A stretch of DNA of 64,000 nt from Cytobacillus luteolus (GTDB lineage: Bacteria > Bacillota > Bacilli > Bacillales > Bacillaceae_L). The notes below the pieces were generated by a model. The model ran no database searches. It was not told the DNA's origin and was given only the letters and a program-made list of their open reading frames with translations. The stretch is from NCBI RefSeq assembly GCF_017873715.1, contig NZ_JAGGKM010000001.1, positions 744,001 to 808,000 of the forward strand, written 5' to 3'. The translations under genes were made by a program, and so were the position numbers. This document shows, one piece after another, positions 45,207 to 53,836 of this stretch. How positions within the stretch are numbered: the stretch's first letter is position 1; each line of letters starts with the position of its first letter.

Positions 45207-46511
45207 TTACCACCGTTTTTTGAGTGAGAGTAGTTCTTCTATATAGCCAGCTAGGCTGGCTGGTGCTTGGAGAAGTGGATAGGTTAATAGGAATAGGATT
45301 CCCCATGCAAATTGTCTATAAATCGGGATATTGAGTAACTTAAAGATAGTTCGTTGACGATGATACATCAGCCCTGATAGTAATAGACTGAAGGGAAGTA
45401 CCAGAAGAGTTAGAAGGCCCACAATCAAATAGAATTGGAAGAATAGGGCAAGTATGATTCCTGGAACGAAAACGAAGATAATTGCGAGATCGATTAGTGG
45501 AAAAAAGAGATTAAGAAATATATTGAATTTAGACAATCCTTTGTATTTCACTAGAATCATAGGATGCGCTCGAAAGGCCTCAAATAACCCACGAGCCCAG
45601 CGTTTACGTTGGTTAAAGAATTTTTTGAATTTAGTTGGAACATACGTAAAGCCAATGGCAGTAGGAACATAGTCTACTATATAGTTGTTTTCTAGAATAC
45701 CCCAGGTTAGAACAATATCTTCACCTACAACCGATTTCCATCCACCGGCCTTTATAATAGCTTCCTTGTGATAAAGGCTAAATGCTCCTTGCGCAACGAG
45801 AGTTCCTTTATACAGACTTTGTTGGCTTTTAACAGCTGCAATGCTTAATAGATAGTCCCAAACTTGAAGCTTAGTTATCCAACTCTGTTTAGGATTATTG
45901 ACCATAATTGATCCTGCAACTGCTCCTATTTTTTGACTGCTATTTTGTAAGGGCTTGACGATTTTCGAAAAAGCTTTCTGGTGTAACCAAGTGTCCGCAT
46001 CAACCGTTACGATATAATCGTATGATGCATAGCACAAACCACGGTTTAAAGCAGCTGATTTACCTTGGTTCTCTTTTTGAAGGATTACTTTTAATTTAGG
46101 GTATTTCAATTCTAAATCGGCTAAAATTTCCCCTGTTCGGTCGGTTGACCCATCATTGATAACAATTAATTCAATCTTACCGTTGTAATGACAGGACAAT
46201 ATTTTCTGTATAGTTGTTTCAATATATTTCTCTTCGTTATAGGCTGCGATAAGGACAGATAAATTGGGTGACGGGCCAGTTTTTGTATTAGGACGTCTTG
46301 GATCTAATAGAAGTGAAACCATTAAGAATACAAAAATGAAGCCAGGTATAATAGCTAGTCCAAATACGGCAGCAAGTGCTAGGGGGTAAGGGATGTAGTG
46401 ACTAATTTCGCGAATCCAGGGCAAATCAAAGAAAAATGAAAAGAGCATCCATTCTGTTGCGAGTAGTAGTGATACTGAAAATATAAAAATTGGTTTTGTT
46501 CTACTAAACAA
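45207..46511 (-). CDS. Membrane glycosyltransferase family 2 (NodC/IcaA/hyaluronan synthase-like)
   Basis: 434 residues. TTG start with AAAGGAG upstream. Two N-terminal membrane helices, a cytoplasmic GT-A domain with VLIAAYNEEKYIETTI, VINDGSTDRTGEIL, the DxD in VTVDADTW and the processivity motif QRKRWARG, then three to four C-terminal helices. This layout is that of processive beta-glycan synthases such as poly-N-acetylglucosamine synthase. No ica-type partners (deacetylase, IcaD) are adjacent, so the product is unknown. Confidence 0.9.
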   Translation of the reverse strand: MFSRTKPIFIFSVSLLLATEWMLFSFFFDLPWIREISHYIPYPLALAAVFGLAIIPGFIFVFLMVSLLLDPRRPNTKTGPSPNLSVLIAAYNEEKYIETTIQKILSCHYNGKIELIVINDGSTDRTGEILADLELKYPKLKVILQKENQGKSAALNRGLCYASYDYIVTVDADTWLHQKAFSKIVKPLQNSSQKIGAVAGSIMVNNPKQSWITKLQVWDYLLSIAAVKSQQSLYKGTLVAQGAFSLYHKEAIIKAGGWKSVVGEDIVLTWGILENNYIVDYVPTAIGFTYVPTKFKKFFNQRKRWARGLFEAFRAHPMILVKYKGLSKFNIFLNLFFPLIDLAIIFVFVPGIILALFFQFYLIVGLLTLLVLPFSLLLSGLMYHRQRTIFKLLNIPIYRQFAWGILFLLTYPLLQAPASLAGYIEELLSLKKRW

Positions 46512-46648
46512 GAATATAAACTCCTTTCTATCAAAGTAAGTAGTTTATACATTTGCTTTTTAGGAATAGGTAATTGGACAACTATCCTATCTATATGAGA
46601 TCAAACGAAAAAATAGACTATTTCAGGAGGAATGTCGGAGGGACGTTA

Positions 46649-46702
46649 ATGAAGATAAGTAGGTGTTGTACGTGCAAGCCATTAGTCGTAAAAAAAAATT
46701 AA
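46649..46702 (+). CDS. Possible 17-residue cysteine-containing peptide
   Basis: MKISRCCTCKPLVVKKN after GGAGGG with a 6-nt spacing, inside the 413-bp gap between the GT2 gene and csp. Three Cys in four positions are unusual. No terminator directly follows, so it could equally be part of a csp leader. I would not rely on it without ribosome-profiling data. Confidence 0.25.
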   Translation: MKISRCCTCKPLVVKKN

Positions 46703-46892
46703 AAGGTGTGAAGGCTTAGTAGAATGGAGTTCAGACTGGCAAATCTTGTATCGTAATAAATCCTGCCTATTGCTTTTAAGTTTTTTCTGTGTTACTCTAA
46801 GAAAGAATTATTTTTGTTCGGTTCTATAGGGTATGAATAAGTTTCTACTTTTCGACTTCGATATCTAATTGAGCAATTATAGTAATAAACAG

Positions 46893-46907
46893 TGGAAAAG
46901 ATCCACG
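46893..46907 (+). promoter_or_regulatory. Hairpin in the cold-shock leader
   Basis: GTGGA-AAAGA-TCCAC ends 5 nt before AGGAGG of the csp gene. Such leader elements modulate csp mRNA translation at low temperature. Confidence 0.5.
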
Positions 46908-46924
46908 TTCAGGAGGAAACAAAC

Positions 46925-47125
46925 ATGCAACAAGGTACAGTAAAATGGTTTAACGCAGAAAAAGGTTTCGGATTTATCGAAGTTCAAGGTGGAGAAGACG
47001 TATTCGTACATTTCTCAGCTATCCAAGGCGACGGTTTCAAATCTTTAGACGAAGGTCAAAAAGTATCGTTTGAAGTTGAGCAAGGTCAACGTGGCCCTCA
47101 AGCTACTAACGTTAACAAAATCTAA
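46925..47125 (+). CDS. Cold-shock protein (CspA/CspB family)
   Basis: 66 residues from the ATG at 46925 with AGGAGG 9 nt upstream; the frame opens 11 codons earlier, inside the leader. RNP1 is KGFGFIEV and RNP2 is VFVHFSAI, the nucleic-acid-binding motifs of the OB fold. It melts RNA secondary structure in the cold. The 5' gap of about 400 bp fits a long regulatory leader. Followed by a strong terminator. Confidence 0.96.
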   Translation: MQQGTVKWFNAEKGFGFIEVQGGEDVFVHFSAIQGDGFKSLDEGQKVSFEVEQGQRGPQATNVNKI

Positions 47126-47141
47126 TTTTAAACCAATAATA

Positions 47142-47175
47142 AAAAGAACTCAGCTAGCTGAGTTCTTTTTTTATG
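47142..47175 (+). terminator. Intrinsic terminator after csp
   Basis: AAGAACTCAGC pairs with GCTGAGTTCTT around TA, then TTTTTTT. The 210 bp after it, up to the SMR gene, holds a short direct repeat (GATTCTCC at 47218 and 47238) and nothing else recognisable. Confidence 0.9.
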
Positions 47176-47384
47176 TACTTTAAAAAAGCAAAACAAAAAA
47201 GACGACTAAGGTAACAGATTCTCCATTACAATGGATTCTCCGAATACATTAGTTCGCCTTTAGGCCAAACATGTTAGAAAAAGATAAAAAATGGTTACAT
47301 AGAGCATACCACACCAGTGTCGAATTACCAATCTTTATTTTCGAAAAATGTATAAATCTGTCGTTTGAGTAATTGCCCTAAATT

Positions 47385-47699
47385 TTATGAAACAAGTTTC
47401 AGTCCGATTGCGGCACTTAAAACCATTCCAATAAAGAAAAGCCTTTTCCAATCTTTTGATTCTCCGTATAAGACCATCCCAAGTATTGCCCCGCCGGCAG
47501 CACCAATTCCAGTCCAAATGGCATAGGCAGTTCCCATAGGTAGAGTTTCCATTGCAAATGACAGAAAGAGAAAGCTTGCACCAAAACCGAGAATTAATAA
47601 ACTAAGGGTTTGCCAATTCTGTTTTTTATGAAATGTGTTAATCATTGCCACCCCAACCATTTCAAAAATTCCTGCTAGTATTAAAGAAAACCAGGCCAT
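47385..47699 (-). CDS. Small multidrug resistance (SMR) transporter subunit, YkkD-like
   Basis: 104 residues, four membrane helices. AWFSLILAGIFEMVGVAMIN has the essential Glu of helix 1, and PMGTAYAIWTGIGAAGGAILG is the SMR signature. It works as a heterodimer with the upstream gene, whose stop overlaps this start (TAATG). Paired SMR proteins of the YkkCD/GdnCD type export guanidinium or drugs. Confidence 0.9.
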   Translation of the reverse strand: MAWFSLILAGIFEMVGVAMINTFHKKQNWQTLSLLILGFGASFLFLSFAMETLPMGTAYAIWTGIGAAGGAILGMVLYGESKDWKRLFFIGMVLSAAIGLKLVS

Positions 47700-48040
47700 T
47701 ACATTTCATCTCCTTGAGGAGAAGGTTCAATTGTGACTACTTTTAACCCGATTACTCCAACTAAAAGTACAACGATTAAGAGGACTTTTTCTATTTTAAA
47801 TGGCTCGCCAAATAAAAGTATTTCAGATAAAACTGTTCCTGCTGTTCCGAGCCCTACAAACACAGCGTAGACGGTTCCAACGGGAAGGTTACGCCCAGCC
47901 ATGATCATTAAATAAAAGCTGATACCAATGGCAATGAACGTACCAGTCCATGTCAAAAAGTCGTCCGAGTGCTTTAAACCTATCACCCAACATACCTCGA
48001 AAAGAGCGGCAACAAACACCTTTGCCCAATTTGCATTCAT
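47699..48040 (-). CDS. SMR transporter subunit, YkkC-like
   Basis: 113 residues, first gene of the SMR pair. [20 protein letters not shown] carries the helix-1 Glu; [20 protein letters not shown] is the signature. The tail EPSPQGDEM is extended relative to single SMR pumps. The 90-bp leader up to the upstream acetyltransferase gene has no recognisable guanidine-I or guanidine-II riboswitch, unlike ykkCD. Confidence 0.9.
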   Translation of the reverse strand: MNANWAKVFVAALFEVCWVIGLKHSDDFLTWTGTFIAIGISFYLMIMAGRNLPVGTVYAVFVGLGTAGTVLSEILLFGEPFKIEKVLLIVVLLVGVIGLKVVTIEPSPQGDEM

Positions 48041-48133
48041 ATTAGATTACCTCCAGCTGTTAGTCTTACCCCAAAAAAATTCAAGACGATTCTCACGAGC
48101 ATTAATCTCTCTCTTACACACATAACGTTAAGC

Positions 48134-48643
48134 CTAAAATTCTTTTGAAAAGTATTTTAAGTCTTCTTCATGATGAGGAAGAGCAAGATTCCGTTCATAG
48201 GTCATCCCTAGTTTTTTTAGAAGTGTCGAAGATGTAGTGTTATTAATAGTAGTAATAGCAACGATACGTTTCAGTCCTAGTTGTTGGCTTCCGTAGAGCA
48301 ATGTTGCAGCCGCGGCTTCATAGGCATAGCCATTTGATTGAAATTCTGTAAGTAGTGCAAAACCAATATCTATATCTTCTAGGGTAATTCTTTTTATTAA
48401 CCCACACATACCAATGGGTGTACTGTTATCTTTTAGTTCAACTATGTATAGCCCAAATCCTAACTTTTCATACATTTCGATTGGACCTGTAAGTATATAA
48501 TGTTCAGCGTCTTCTAGTGTTTTAACTCCCTTATCACCTATAAAACGCAACCAGGACTCGTCATTCAACAGTTTAAGAATAAATGGAGCATCACTTTTCG
48601 TCATCAGACGTAAAATTAACCTGTCTGTTTCGATTACTTTCAA
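48134..48643 (-). CDS. GNAT N-acetyltransferase
   Basis: 169 residues: TDRLILRLMTKSDAPFILKL at the N-terminus, FQSNGYAYEAAAATLLYG as acetyl-CoA loop and TTINNTTSSTLLKKLGM near the end. RimJ-type GNAT. Same strand as the SMR pair 94 bp downstream; cotranscription is possible. Substrate unknown. Confidence 0.88.
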   Translation of the reverse strand: MKVIETDRLILRLMTKSDAPFILKLLNDESWLRFIGDKGVKTLEDAEHYILTGPIEMYEKLGFGLYIVELKDNSTPIGMCGLIKRITLEDIDIGFALLTEFQSNGYAYEAAAATLLYGSQQLGLKRIVAITTINNTTSSTLLKKLGMTYERNLALPHHEEDLKYFSKEF

Positions 48644-48776
48644 TTTAAGTTCACCTCACCAGATTTACCAACAAATCAAAACCTAAAACCATCATAACAC
48701 AAGGACAGTATATTGTTTTTAATCTTAACTTCATAAATGGTAGAATGATTTTACGAAAAGAAATGGAGTGAGGCTT

Positions 48777-49694
48777 TTGAAAAAACTAAGATTAGGTAAT
48801 AGCTCGATAGAGGTAGGCGAAATTGCTTTAGGGTGTATGCGTATGGCAAGTCTTTCAGCAAAAGAAGCAGCAAATGTAATTGAACATGCCTGCGAAAGTG
48901 GAGTGGATTTATTTGATCATGCTGATATATATGGTGGCGGAAAATCAGAGGAAGTATTTGCAGAAGCATTAGAATTGATATCAAGAAAAAGAGACCAGAT
49001 GATCATTCAAACAAAATGCGGAATACGTAAAGGTTTTTTTGACTTCTCAAAAGAACATATTTTATCTTCAGTTGAGGGAAGTCTTGATCGATTAAAAATG
49101 GATTATATCGATATTTTATTACTGCATCGTCCGGATGCCCTAATGGAACCGGAAGAAGTTGCTGAAGCATTTACGATATTGAAGGAAAGTGGAAAGGTTC
49201 GTTATTTTGGGGTTAGCAATCAAAACCCTATGCAGATTGAACTATTAAAATCATACCTAAAAGATGATTTGATTGTGAATCAACTGCAAATGAGTCTAAT
49301 GCACACACCCATGATTGATGCGGGATTAAATGTGAATATGCAACATGACCCCGCAGTAGTGCGTGACAGTGGCGTTCTAGAGTATTGTCGTCTACACAAT
49401 ATGACCATTCAAGCCTGGTCACCTTTTCAATACGGGATGATCGAGGGAACCTTTATTGGAAACGACAATTATCCTGAAATCAATACAAAGCTACAAGAGC
49501 TGGCAGAGAAAAAAGGGGTTACAAACTCAGCCATTGCAATAGCATGGATTCTTCGCCATCCAGCTCGGATACAACCAGTTATCGGCTCAATGAATCCACA
49601 ACGAATCAAGGACATTGCAGCAGCTTCTACGATTGAATTAACTAGACAAGAATGGTATGAACTCTATCGCTCAGCAGGAAACAAATTACCATAA
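48777..49694 (+). CDS. Aldo/keto reductase
   Basis: 305 residues from the TTG at 48777 with GGAG 8 nt upstream; the GTG at 48768 overlaps that site. TIM-barrel oxidoreductase with catalytic Asp/Tyr in FDHADIYGGGKSEEVF, Lys in IIQTKCGI and His in LLLHRPDALM; the NADPH-binding end reads PVIGSMNPQRI. Resembles the YdhF-type group of bacterial AKRs. Physiological substrate unknown. Confidence 0.92.
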   Translation: MKKLRLGNSSIEVGEIALGCMRMASLSAKEAANVIEHACESGVDLFDHADIYGGGKSEEVFAEALELISRKRDQMIIQTKCGIRKGFFDFSKEHILSSVEGSLDRLKMDYIDILLLHRPDALMEPEEVAEAFTILKESGKVRYFGVSNQNPMQIELLKSYLKDDLIVNQLQMSLMHTPMIDAGLNVNMQHDPAVVRDSGVLEYCRLHNMTIQAWSPFQYGMIEGTFIGNDNYPEINTKLQELAEKKGVTNSAIAIAWILRHPARIQPVIGSMNPQRIKDIAAASTIELTRQEWYELYRSAGNKLP

Positions 49695-49702
49695 ATCATT
49701 TT

Positions 49703-49747
49703 GGGGCCTGACCCTTCACCGCGCTAAAGCGGTGGGGGTCAGGCCCC
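49703..49747. repeat. Palindromic repeat copy 20, short centre
   Basis: Only 45 bp: the usual centre is replaced by CACCGCGCTAAAGCGGTG. Still strongly self-complementary. Starts 9 bp after the aldo/keto reductase stop. Confidence 0.93.
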
Positions 49748-49840
49748 ATTTGTCATAAATTTGGAAATTAGTTTACATTTATTTTGAAAGTAATGGGAAT
49801 GCTCGAAATAGGTAATTAAATTAATTTGGAGATGGTAGTA

Positions 49841-50944
49841 TTGGATGTTGCAATTATGGGTGCTGGCCTGTCCGGTTTGGCTTGTGCAATAACGCTTGAA
49901 AAGCATGGGATTACTCCAACTATTTTTGAGAAAAGAAGTAGGGTAGGAGACCGTTTTGTTTGTGGAGAGTCTCTGCTATCTATTTTCTTACGTCCAATAA
50001 ATGACTGTATTGAAACACTATCCGAGGAGTATGGGATATATCTTCAGCCGTCTGCACCTATTCAAAAGATGGAGATTTTCTCGAAACACAACAAAGCAAT
50101 AATTGAGGGGCATCTTGGTTTTAGTAATGTTCGGGGGAGAGAGCACGATTCTTTTGAATCCCAACTTCAATGCCAGACAAAATCCGAGATACGTTTTAAT
50201 TCTACAAAAACCTATGAAGAATTACAGCAAACTTATACCCATGTTGTTATGGCGACAGGAGACGGAGACTATACAAAAAAGATGAAAAATTTTCGGGAGG
50301 ATTTATCGGTTTCAGTTAAAGGTGTAACAGTTGAGGGGAACTTTGATCGCTATGCTGTTATGACTTGGCTTAATTATGATTTTGCACCATACGGCTACTG
50401 TTATCTAATTCCATTTTCAGAAAAAGAAGCAGGCATTTCAATTGCAATCCCTCATTTACCAGAAAATCGGGACATCGATATTAATAAATTATGGGATGTA
50501 TTTTTCACACATGTCCAATCCCAGCTTTTACAAGACCTTAAGGTAACAGACGAATTTAATGTTACTGACTACCCGATTGGAATTAGTGATAAAGGGAGAG
50601 TTGGTAATACGTTTTTTGTAGGCAATTGTTTTGGGAGTATGATGCCGTTTTTAGGTTTTGGTCAATTTACATCAATTGTCAGTGGAGTGTTTGCAGCCTA
50701 TGATATTTGTGGAATTGGAAAGTACGAGAAACTAATGAAATCACACCGCCAAAGCTACAAAAACTCGCTAGTATTAAGGAGGGCAATGGAGCAAGTATCT
50801 AACGAAGGTTTAGATCGAATAGTCAAGGGATTACAAGGGTACTGGGGAGAGAAGTTATTTCACACTACGACGATTAATCCCTTAGGGGTAGCGAGTTACC
50901 TACTTCGTCCTTATATAAAATTGAAAAGAGGAGTGACCTCGTAA
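49841..50944 (+). CDS. FAD-dependent oxidoreductase (PHBH/geranylgeranyl-reductase-like)
   Basis: 367 residues from the TTG at 49841 (GGAG 9 nt upstream); an ATG at 49832 is possible but too close to that site. Rossmann FAD motif IMGAGLSGLACAITLEKHG with E of FEKRS, and the ATGDG and FVGNCFGSMMPFLGFGQF blocks of group A flavoproteins. The last 60 residues are helical and basic. Its stop overlaps the start of the DUF3231 gene (TAATG), a tight two-gene unit. The substrate is unknown; a lipid is possible. Confidence 0.78.
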   Translation: MDVAIMGAGLSGLACAITLEKHGITPTIFEKRSRVGDRFVCGESLLSIFLRPINDCIETLSEEYGIYLQPSAPIQKMEIFSKHNKAIIEGHLGFSNVRGREHDSFESQLQCQTKSEIRFNSTKTYEELQQTYTHVVMATGDGDYTKKMKNFREDLSVSVKGVTVEGNFDRYAVMTWLNYDFAPYGYCYLIPFSEKEAGISIAIPHLPENRDIDINKLWDVFFTHVQSQLLQDLKVTDEFNVTDYPIGISDKGRVGNTFFVGNCFGSMMPFLGFGQFTSIVSGVFAAYDICGIGKYEKLMKSHRQSYKNSLVLRRAMEQVSNEGLDRIVKGLQGYWGEKLFHTTTINPLGVASYLLRPYIKLKRGVTS

Positions 50945-51933
50945 TGAGTATTAAGGAAACAATTTCTCTTACAGCATCTGAACTTGGGTATCTATGGACA
51001 GGTTATTCGATTAATGAAATGTCAATGTGGTATTTAACAGCATTTAGGGACCAAGTAAAAGATGAGGAGATTAAGGAATTATATACATTTGCGTTAGAGG
51101 GTACCAAGAAGATCTTAGATGGCCGTAAAACGTTACTTAGTAATGAAAGCTATGCAATCCCTATTGGTTTTTCAGAAAAAGATATACATACTCATGCTGG
51201 ACAACTCTATTCAGACAGGTTTCTATTATATTATTTACATGTTGGAGCTCAAGTTGGTCTTGAATTTCATGCAAGGGCAGTGGCAATGGCAACTAGAGAA
51301 GATGTTCGAAACTATTTCAAGGATTGCTTGGAATCGTCAACTCGGTTAAGTGATAAGGTAACTACTCTCTCGTTAAATAAAGGATTATATTGGAGAACAC
51401 CCACATTACCAGCACCTACCTCGCCAGAGCACATCCAAAAAGCAAGCTATTTAAATGGATGGTTTGGTGATGTCCGCCCTTTAAACAGCATGGAACTTGC
51501 TAATTTATATGAAATTATCGGTCTTTTAATAATGATTGAAACACTATGTATAGGGTTTGCACAAACAACTGATTGTGAAGAAGTTTCCCGAATTTGTAGG
51601 AAGGCAGCAGATATTTCTAAGAAGCTTTTCGAGGATTTAGTCGGTTTTATAAAGGAAGATAATCTGCCAACACCTCCTAGTTATTCTGCAGAAATGACCG
51701 ACACGAAGGATAGAGTATTTTCTGATCAAATAATGATTGCTCATGTTGCAGGTCTGTTTGGCTCTCTTTTATCTCAGTACGGTTTCTCACTAGGCTCTAT
51801 CATGAAGCATGATTTACTAACAGCTTATACCACACACATTTCAAGGGCTGGTGCATTCACTGAAAAAGTCTCACGCTTTATGATTGACAAAGAATGGCTT
51901 GAAAAAGTTCCGGGAGTTATAAATCGAAAGTGA
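50944..51933 (+). CDS. DUF3231 protein (duplicated ferritin-like helical domain)
   Basis: 329 residues, two similar halves: LTASELGYLWTGYSINEMSM in the first and LNSMELANLYEIIGLLIMIE in the second, each with long helices that suit a four-helix ferritin-like bundle. His-rich positions (HTHAGQLYSDRF, HVGAQVGLEFHARAVAM) might bind metal. DUF3231 proteins are common in spore-forming bacilli and their function is unknown. Translationally coupled to the FAD enzyme. Confidence 0.85.
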   Translation: MSIKETISLTASELGYLWTGYSINEMSMWYLTAFRDQVKDEEIKELYTFALEGTKKILDGRKTLLSNESYAIPIGFSEKDIHTHAGQLYSDRFLLYYLHVGAQVGLEFHARAVAMATREDVRNYFKDCLESSTRLSDKVTTLSLNKGLYWRTPTLPAPTSPEHIQKASYLNGWFGDVRPLNSMELANLYEIIGLLIMIETLCIGFAQTTDCEEVSRICRKAADISKKLFEDLVGFIKEDNLPTPPSYSAEMTDTKDRVFSDQIMIAHVAGLFGSLLSQYGFSLGSIMKHDLLTAYTTHISRAGAFTEKVSRFMIDKEWLEKVPGVINRK

Positions 51934-51937
51934 AATT

Positions 51938-51989
51938 GGGGCCTGACCCCCGGTGCGTTAATGCGTTAACGCACCGGGGGTCAGGCCCC
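51938..51989. repeat. Palindromic repeat copy 21
   Basis: Nearly perfect: GGTGCGTTAATGCGTTAACGC centre and both arms intact. Fills the 69-bp gap between convergent DUF3231 and tnrA, with GACATATATTTA reaching the tnrA stop codon. Confidence 0.96.
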
Positions 51990-52002
51990 ATTCGACATAT
52001 AT

Positions 52003-52344
52003 TTATCGTTTGTAGCGATGTGTATTGTTTTGAATTCCAAAGCGTGCGTTGATTTGTCCTTGTCTCATTTCTTCACGAGCCGCGCGCTCTGCGTCTTGTT
52101 TTTCTCGTTTCATCTCTTGACGAATCTCATAGGTTTGGACGCCATCTTCTATTAAGTTAGCAATCTTCATTAATGTTTCGATATCGTTAAATGAGTATTT
52201 TCTGTTTTTGCCTTTGGACCGCTCAGGAAAGATTAATTGACGCTCTTCGTAATAACGGATTTGTCGCTCTGAAAGACCGGTTAACTCACATACTGTTCCG
52301 ATTGTAATGACCTTTTTGTCTTTATAGGAGGAATCCCCAGTCAT
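52003..52344 (-). CDS. tnrA: TnrA, global nitrogen regulator (MerR family)
   Basis: 113 residues from the ATG at 52344 (GAGGTGA 5 nt upstream; the in-frame GTG 9 nt earlier overlaps it). The MerR HTH is ITIGTVCELTGLSERQIRYY, and SYKDKKVITIG and EDGVQTYEIRQEM are close to Bacillus subtilis TnrA. The C-terminal helix ending GQINARFGIQNN is where feedback-inhibited glutamine synthetase binds in known TnrA. It activates nitrogen-scavenging genes under nitrogen limitation. Divergent from amtB, with TnrA boxes between. Confidence 0.95.
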   Translation of the reverse strand: MTGDSSYKDKKVITIGTVCELTGLSERQIRYYEERQLIFPERSKGKNRKYSFNDIETLMKIANLIEDGVQTYEIRQEMKREKQDAERAAREEMRQGQINARFGIQNNTHRYKR

Positions 52345-52425
52345 CGTTCTCACCTCACAAAAAGTAGAGTAGAAATCTGATTTTCTATTATTTTACAAGA
52401 TATATGCTGAAAAGGTAACACTTAA

Positions 52426-52518
52426 TGTTAAGAAAACTCACAAATTATTTAATATTCAAATTTATATGTTAGATAATCTTACAAACTCATAGATGTCAGA
52501 TTTTACTACAGATATAAT
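52426..52518 (+). promoter_or_regulatory. TnrA-activated promoter of amtB (two TnrA boxes)
   Basis: TGTTAGATAATCTTACA at 52467-52483 fits the TnrA/GlnR consensus TGTNANAWWWTMTNACA at every position. Its centre is about 50 bp upstream of the start site predicted from TATAAT at 52513-52518, the known distance for TnrA activation. A second, weaker copy, TGTTAAGAAAACTCACA (52426-52442), is nearer to tnrA and may serve autoregulation. Confidence 0.88.
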
Positions 52519-52561
52519 CAAAACTACATTAAAACAAACAGATGAGGGAGAGGATTACAAA

Positions 52562-53833
52562 ATGGAGACCCAAGTATTAATGGATAATTTGTGGGTTATG
52601 CTTGGCACGATTTTAGTATTTTTTATGTTAGGTGGATTTATCTTACTTGAGGCTGGATCAACTCGGATGAAAAATGCGGGACATATTGCTGGTAAAACAA
52701 TTTTCACCGCTGGTATTGGAGCATTGGTCTTCTGGGCTGTTGGATATGGATTTATTTATGGAGAGGGTAACGCGTTTATTGGTTTATCCAATTTCTTTTA
52801 CGGGGATGCTTCAACTGTTGAGGAAGGCTTAACACCTGCAGTTGATTTTATGTTTCAAATGATGTTTGCACTTGTTTCATTAACAATCGCATTTGGAGGG
52901 TTTGCTGAACGTGCAAAGCTATCGGCTTATGTGATCTTTGCCGTATTATTCTCGGCACTTATCTATCCAGTTGTTGCTCACTGGATCTGGGGTGGCGGCT
53001 GGTTAGGTGAACATGGTAAACAAGATTTCGCAGGTTCAACCGTTGTTCATTTAACCGGTGCAATGGCAGCTTTAGCGGCAACAGTCATCTTAAAACCACG
53101 TATTGGAAAATATAACAAAAACGGTTCTTCAAATGAGATTGCTGGTCATAACCAAGTATATACAGCATTAGGAGTCTTAATTTTATGGGTAGGATGGTTC
53201 GGATTTAACGCAGGTAGTACATTCGGAGTAGCAGATGGATTCTTTGGTTTCGTTGGACTAAACACACAATTAGCTGCAGCAGCAGGTGCTATTGCTGCAA
53301 TGTTTATCGCCTGGGTTGTAAGTGGGAAAGCAGATGTGCCAACTACTTTAAATGGAGCGTTAGCCGGTCTAGTTGCCATCACTGCATCCTGTGGGTTTGT
53401 TGAGCCGTGGGCAGCGGTAGTTATTGGTTTAGTTGGAGGCCTTATCGTTTTTTATAGTATGAAGTTCTTTGATAAAGCGAAGATTGATGACCCGATTTTT
53501 GCCTTATCAGTTCACGGAACAGTTGGGATTTGGGGAACTCTTTCTAACGGACTTTTCGCGGTTCCTTCTTTATCAACAGACATTGGCTGGGGGCAAGCAG
53601 GATTATTTTACGGCGGAGGCTTCACTCAATTGGGAGTTCAAATCTTAGGGGTAGCTGCTTCAGGAGTCTATGCATTCGTCATATCCTTCATTATTTTAAA
53701 GGTAATGGATAAAGCACTGGGTGGAATTCGAGTAACAGAAGAGGAAGAAATCATTGGTCTTGATTTAAGTGAACATGGAAGCTACGGATATCCAGAAAGC
53801 CTTTCAGCCCCAAATGAAAAAGCAGGTGCTTAG
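52562..53833 (+). CDS. amtB: Ammonium transporter (AmtB/NrgA)
   Basis: 423 residues from the ATG at 52562 (AGAGG 8 nt upstream); 23 further open codons upstream lack a site. Eleven membrane helices. The pore twin histidines are in DFAGSTVVHLTGAMA and FALSVHGTVGIWG. The C-terminal cytoplasmic tail RVTEEEEIIGLDLSEHGSYGYPE keeps the contact residues used by PII proteins. Yet no glnK follows; the next genes encode a DUF294 protein and an exonuclease. Confidence 0.96.
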   Translation: METQVLMDNLWVMLGTILVFFMLGGFILLEAGSTRMKNAGHIAGKTIFTAGIGALVFWAVGYGFIYGEGNAFIGLSNFFYGDASTVEEGLTPAVDFMFQMMFALVSLTIAFGGFAERAKLSAYVIFAVLFSALIYPVVAHWIWGGGWLGEHGKQDFAGSTVVHLTGAMAALAATVILKPRIGKYNKNGSSNEIAGHNQVYTALGVLILWVGWFGFNAGSTFGVADGFFGFVGLNTQLAAAAGAIAAMFIAWVVSGKADVPTTLNGALAGLVAITASCGFVEPWAAVVIGLVGGLIVFYSMKFFDKAKIDDPIFALSVHGTVGIWGTLSNGLFAVPSLSTDIGWGQAGLFYGGGFTQLGVQILGVAASGVYAFVISFIILKVMDKALGGIRVTEEEEIIGLDLSEHGSYGYPESLSAPNEKAGA

Positions 53834-53836
53834 AAA

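Noticed and set aside
48041-48130. Guanidine riboswitch before the SMR pair
   Set aside because: The conserved GGGUUCCG-type or ACGR-loop hairpin features could not be found by eye.
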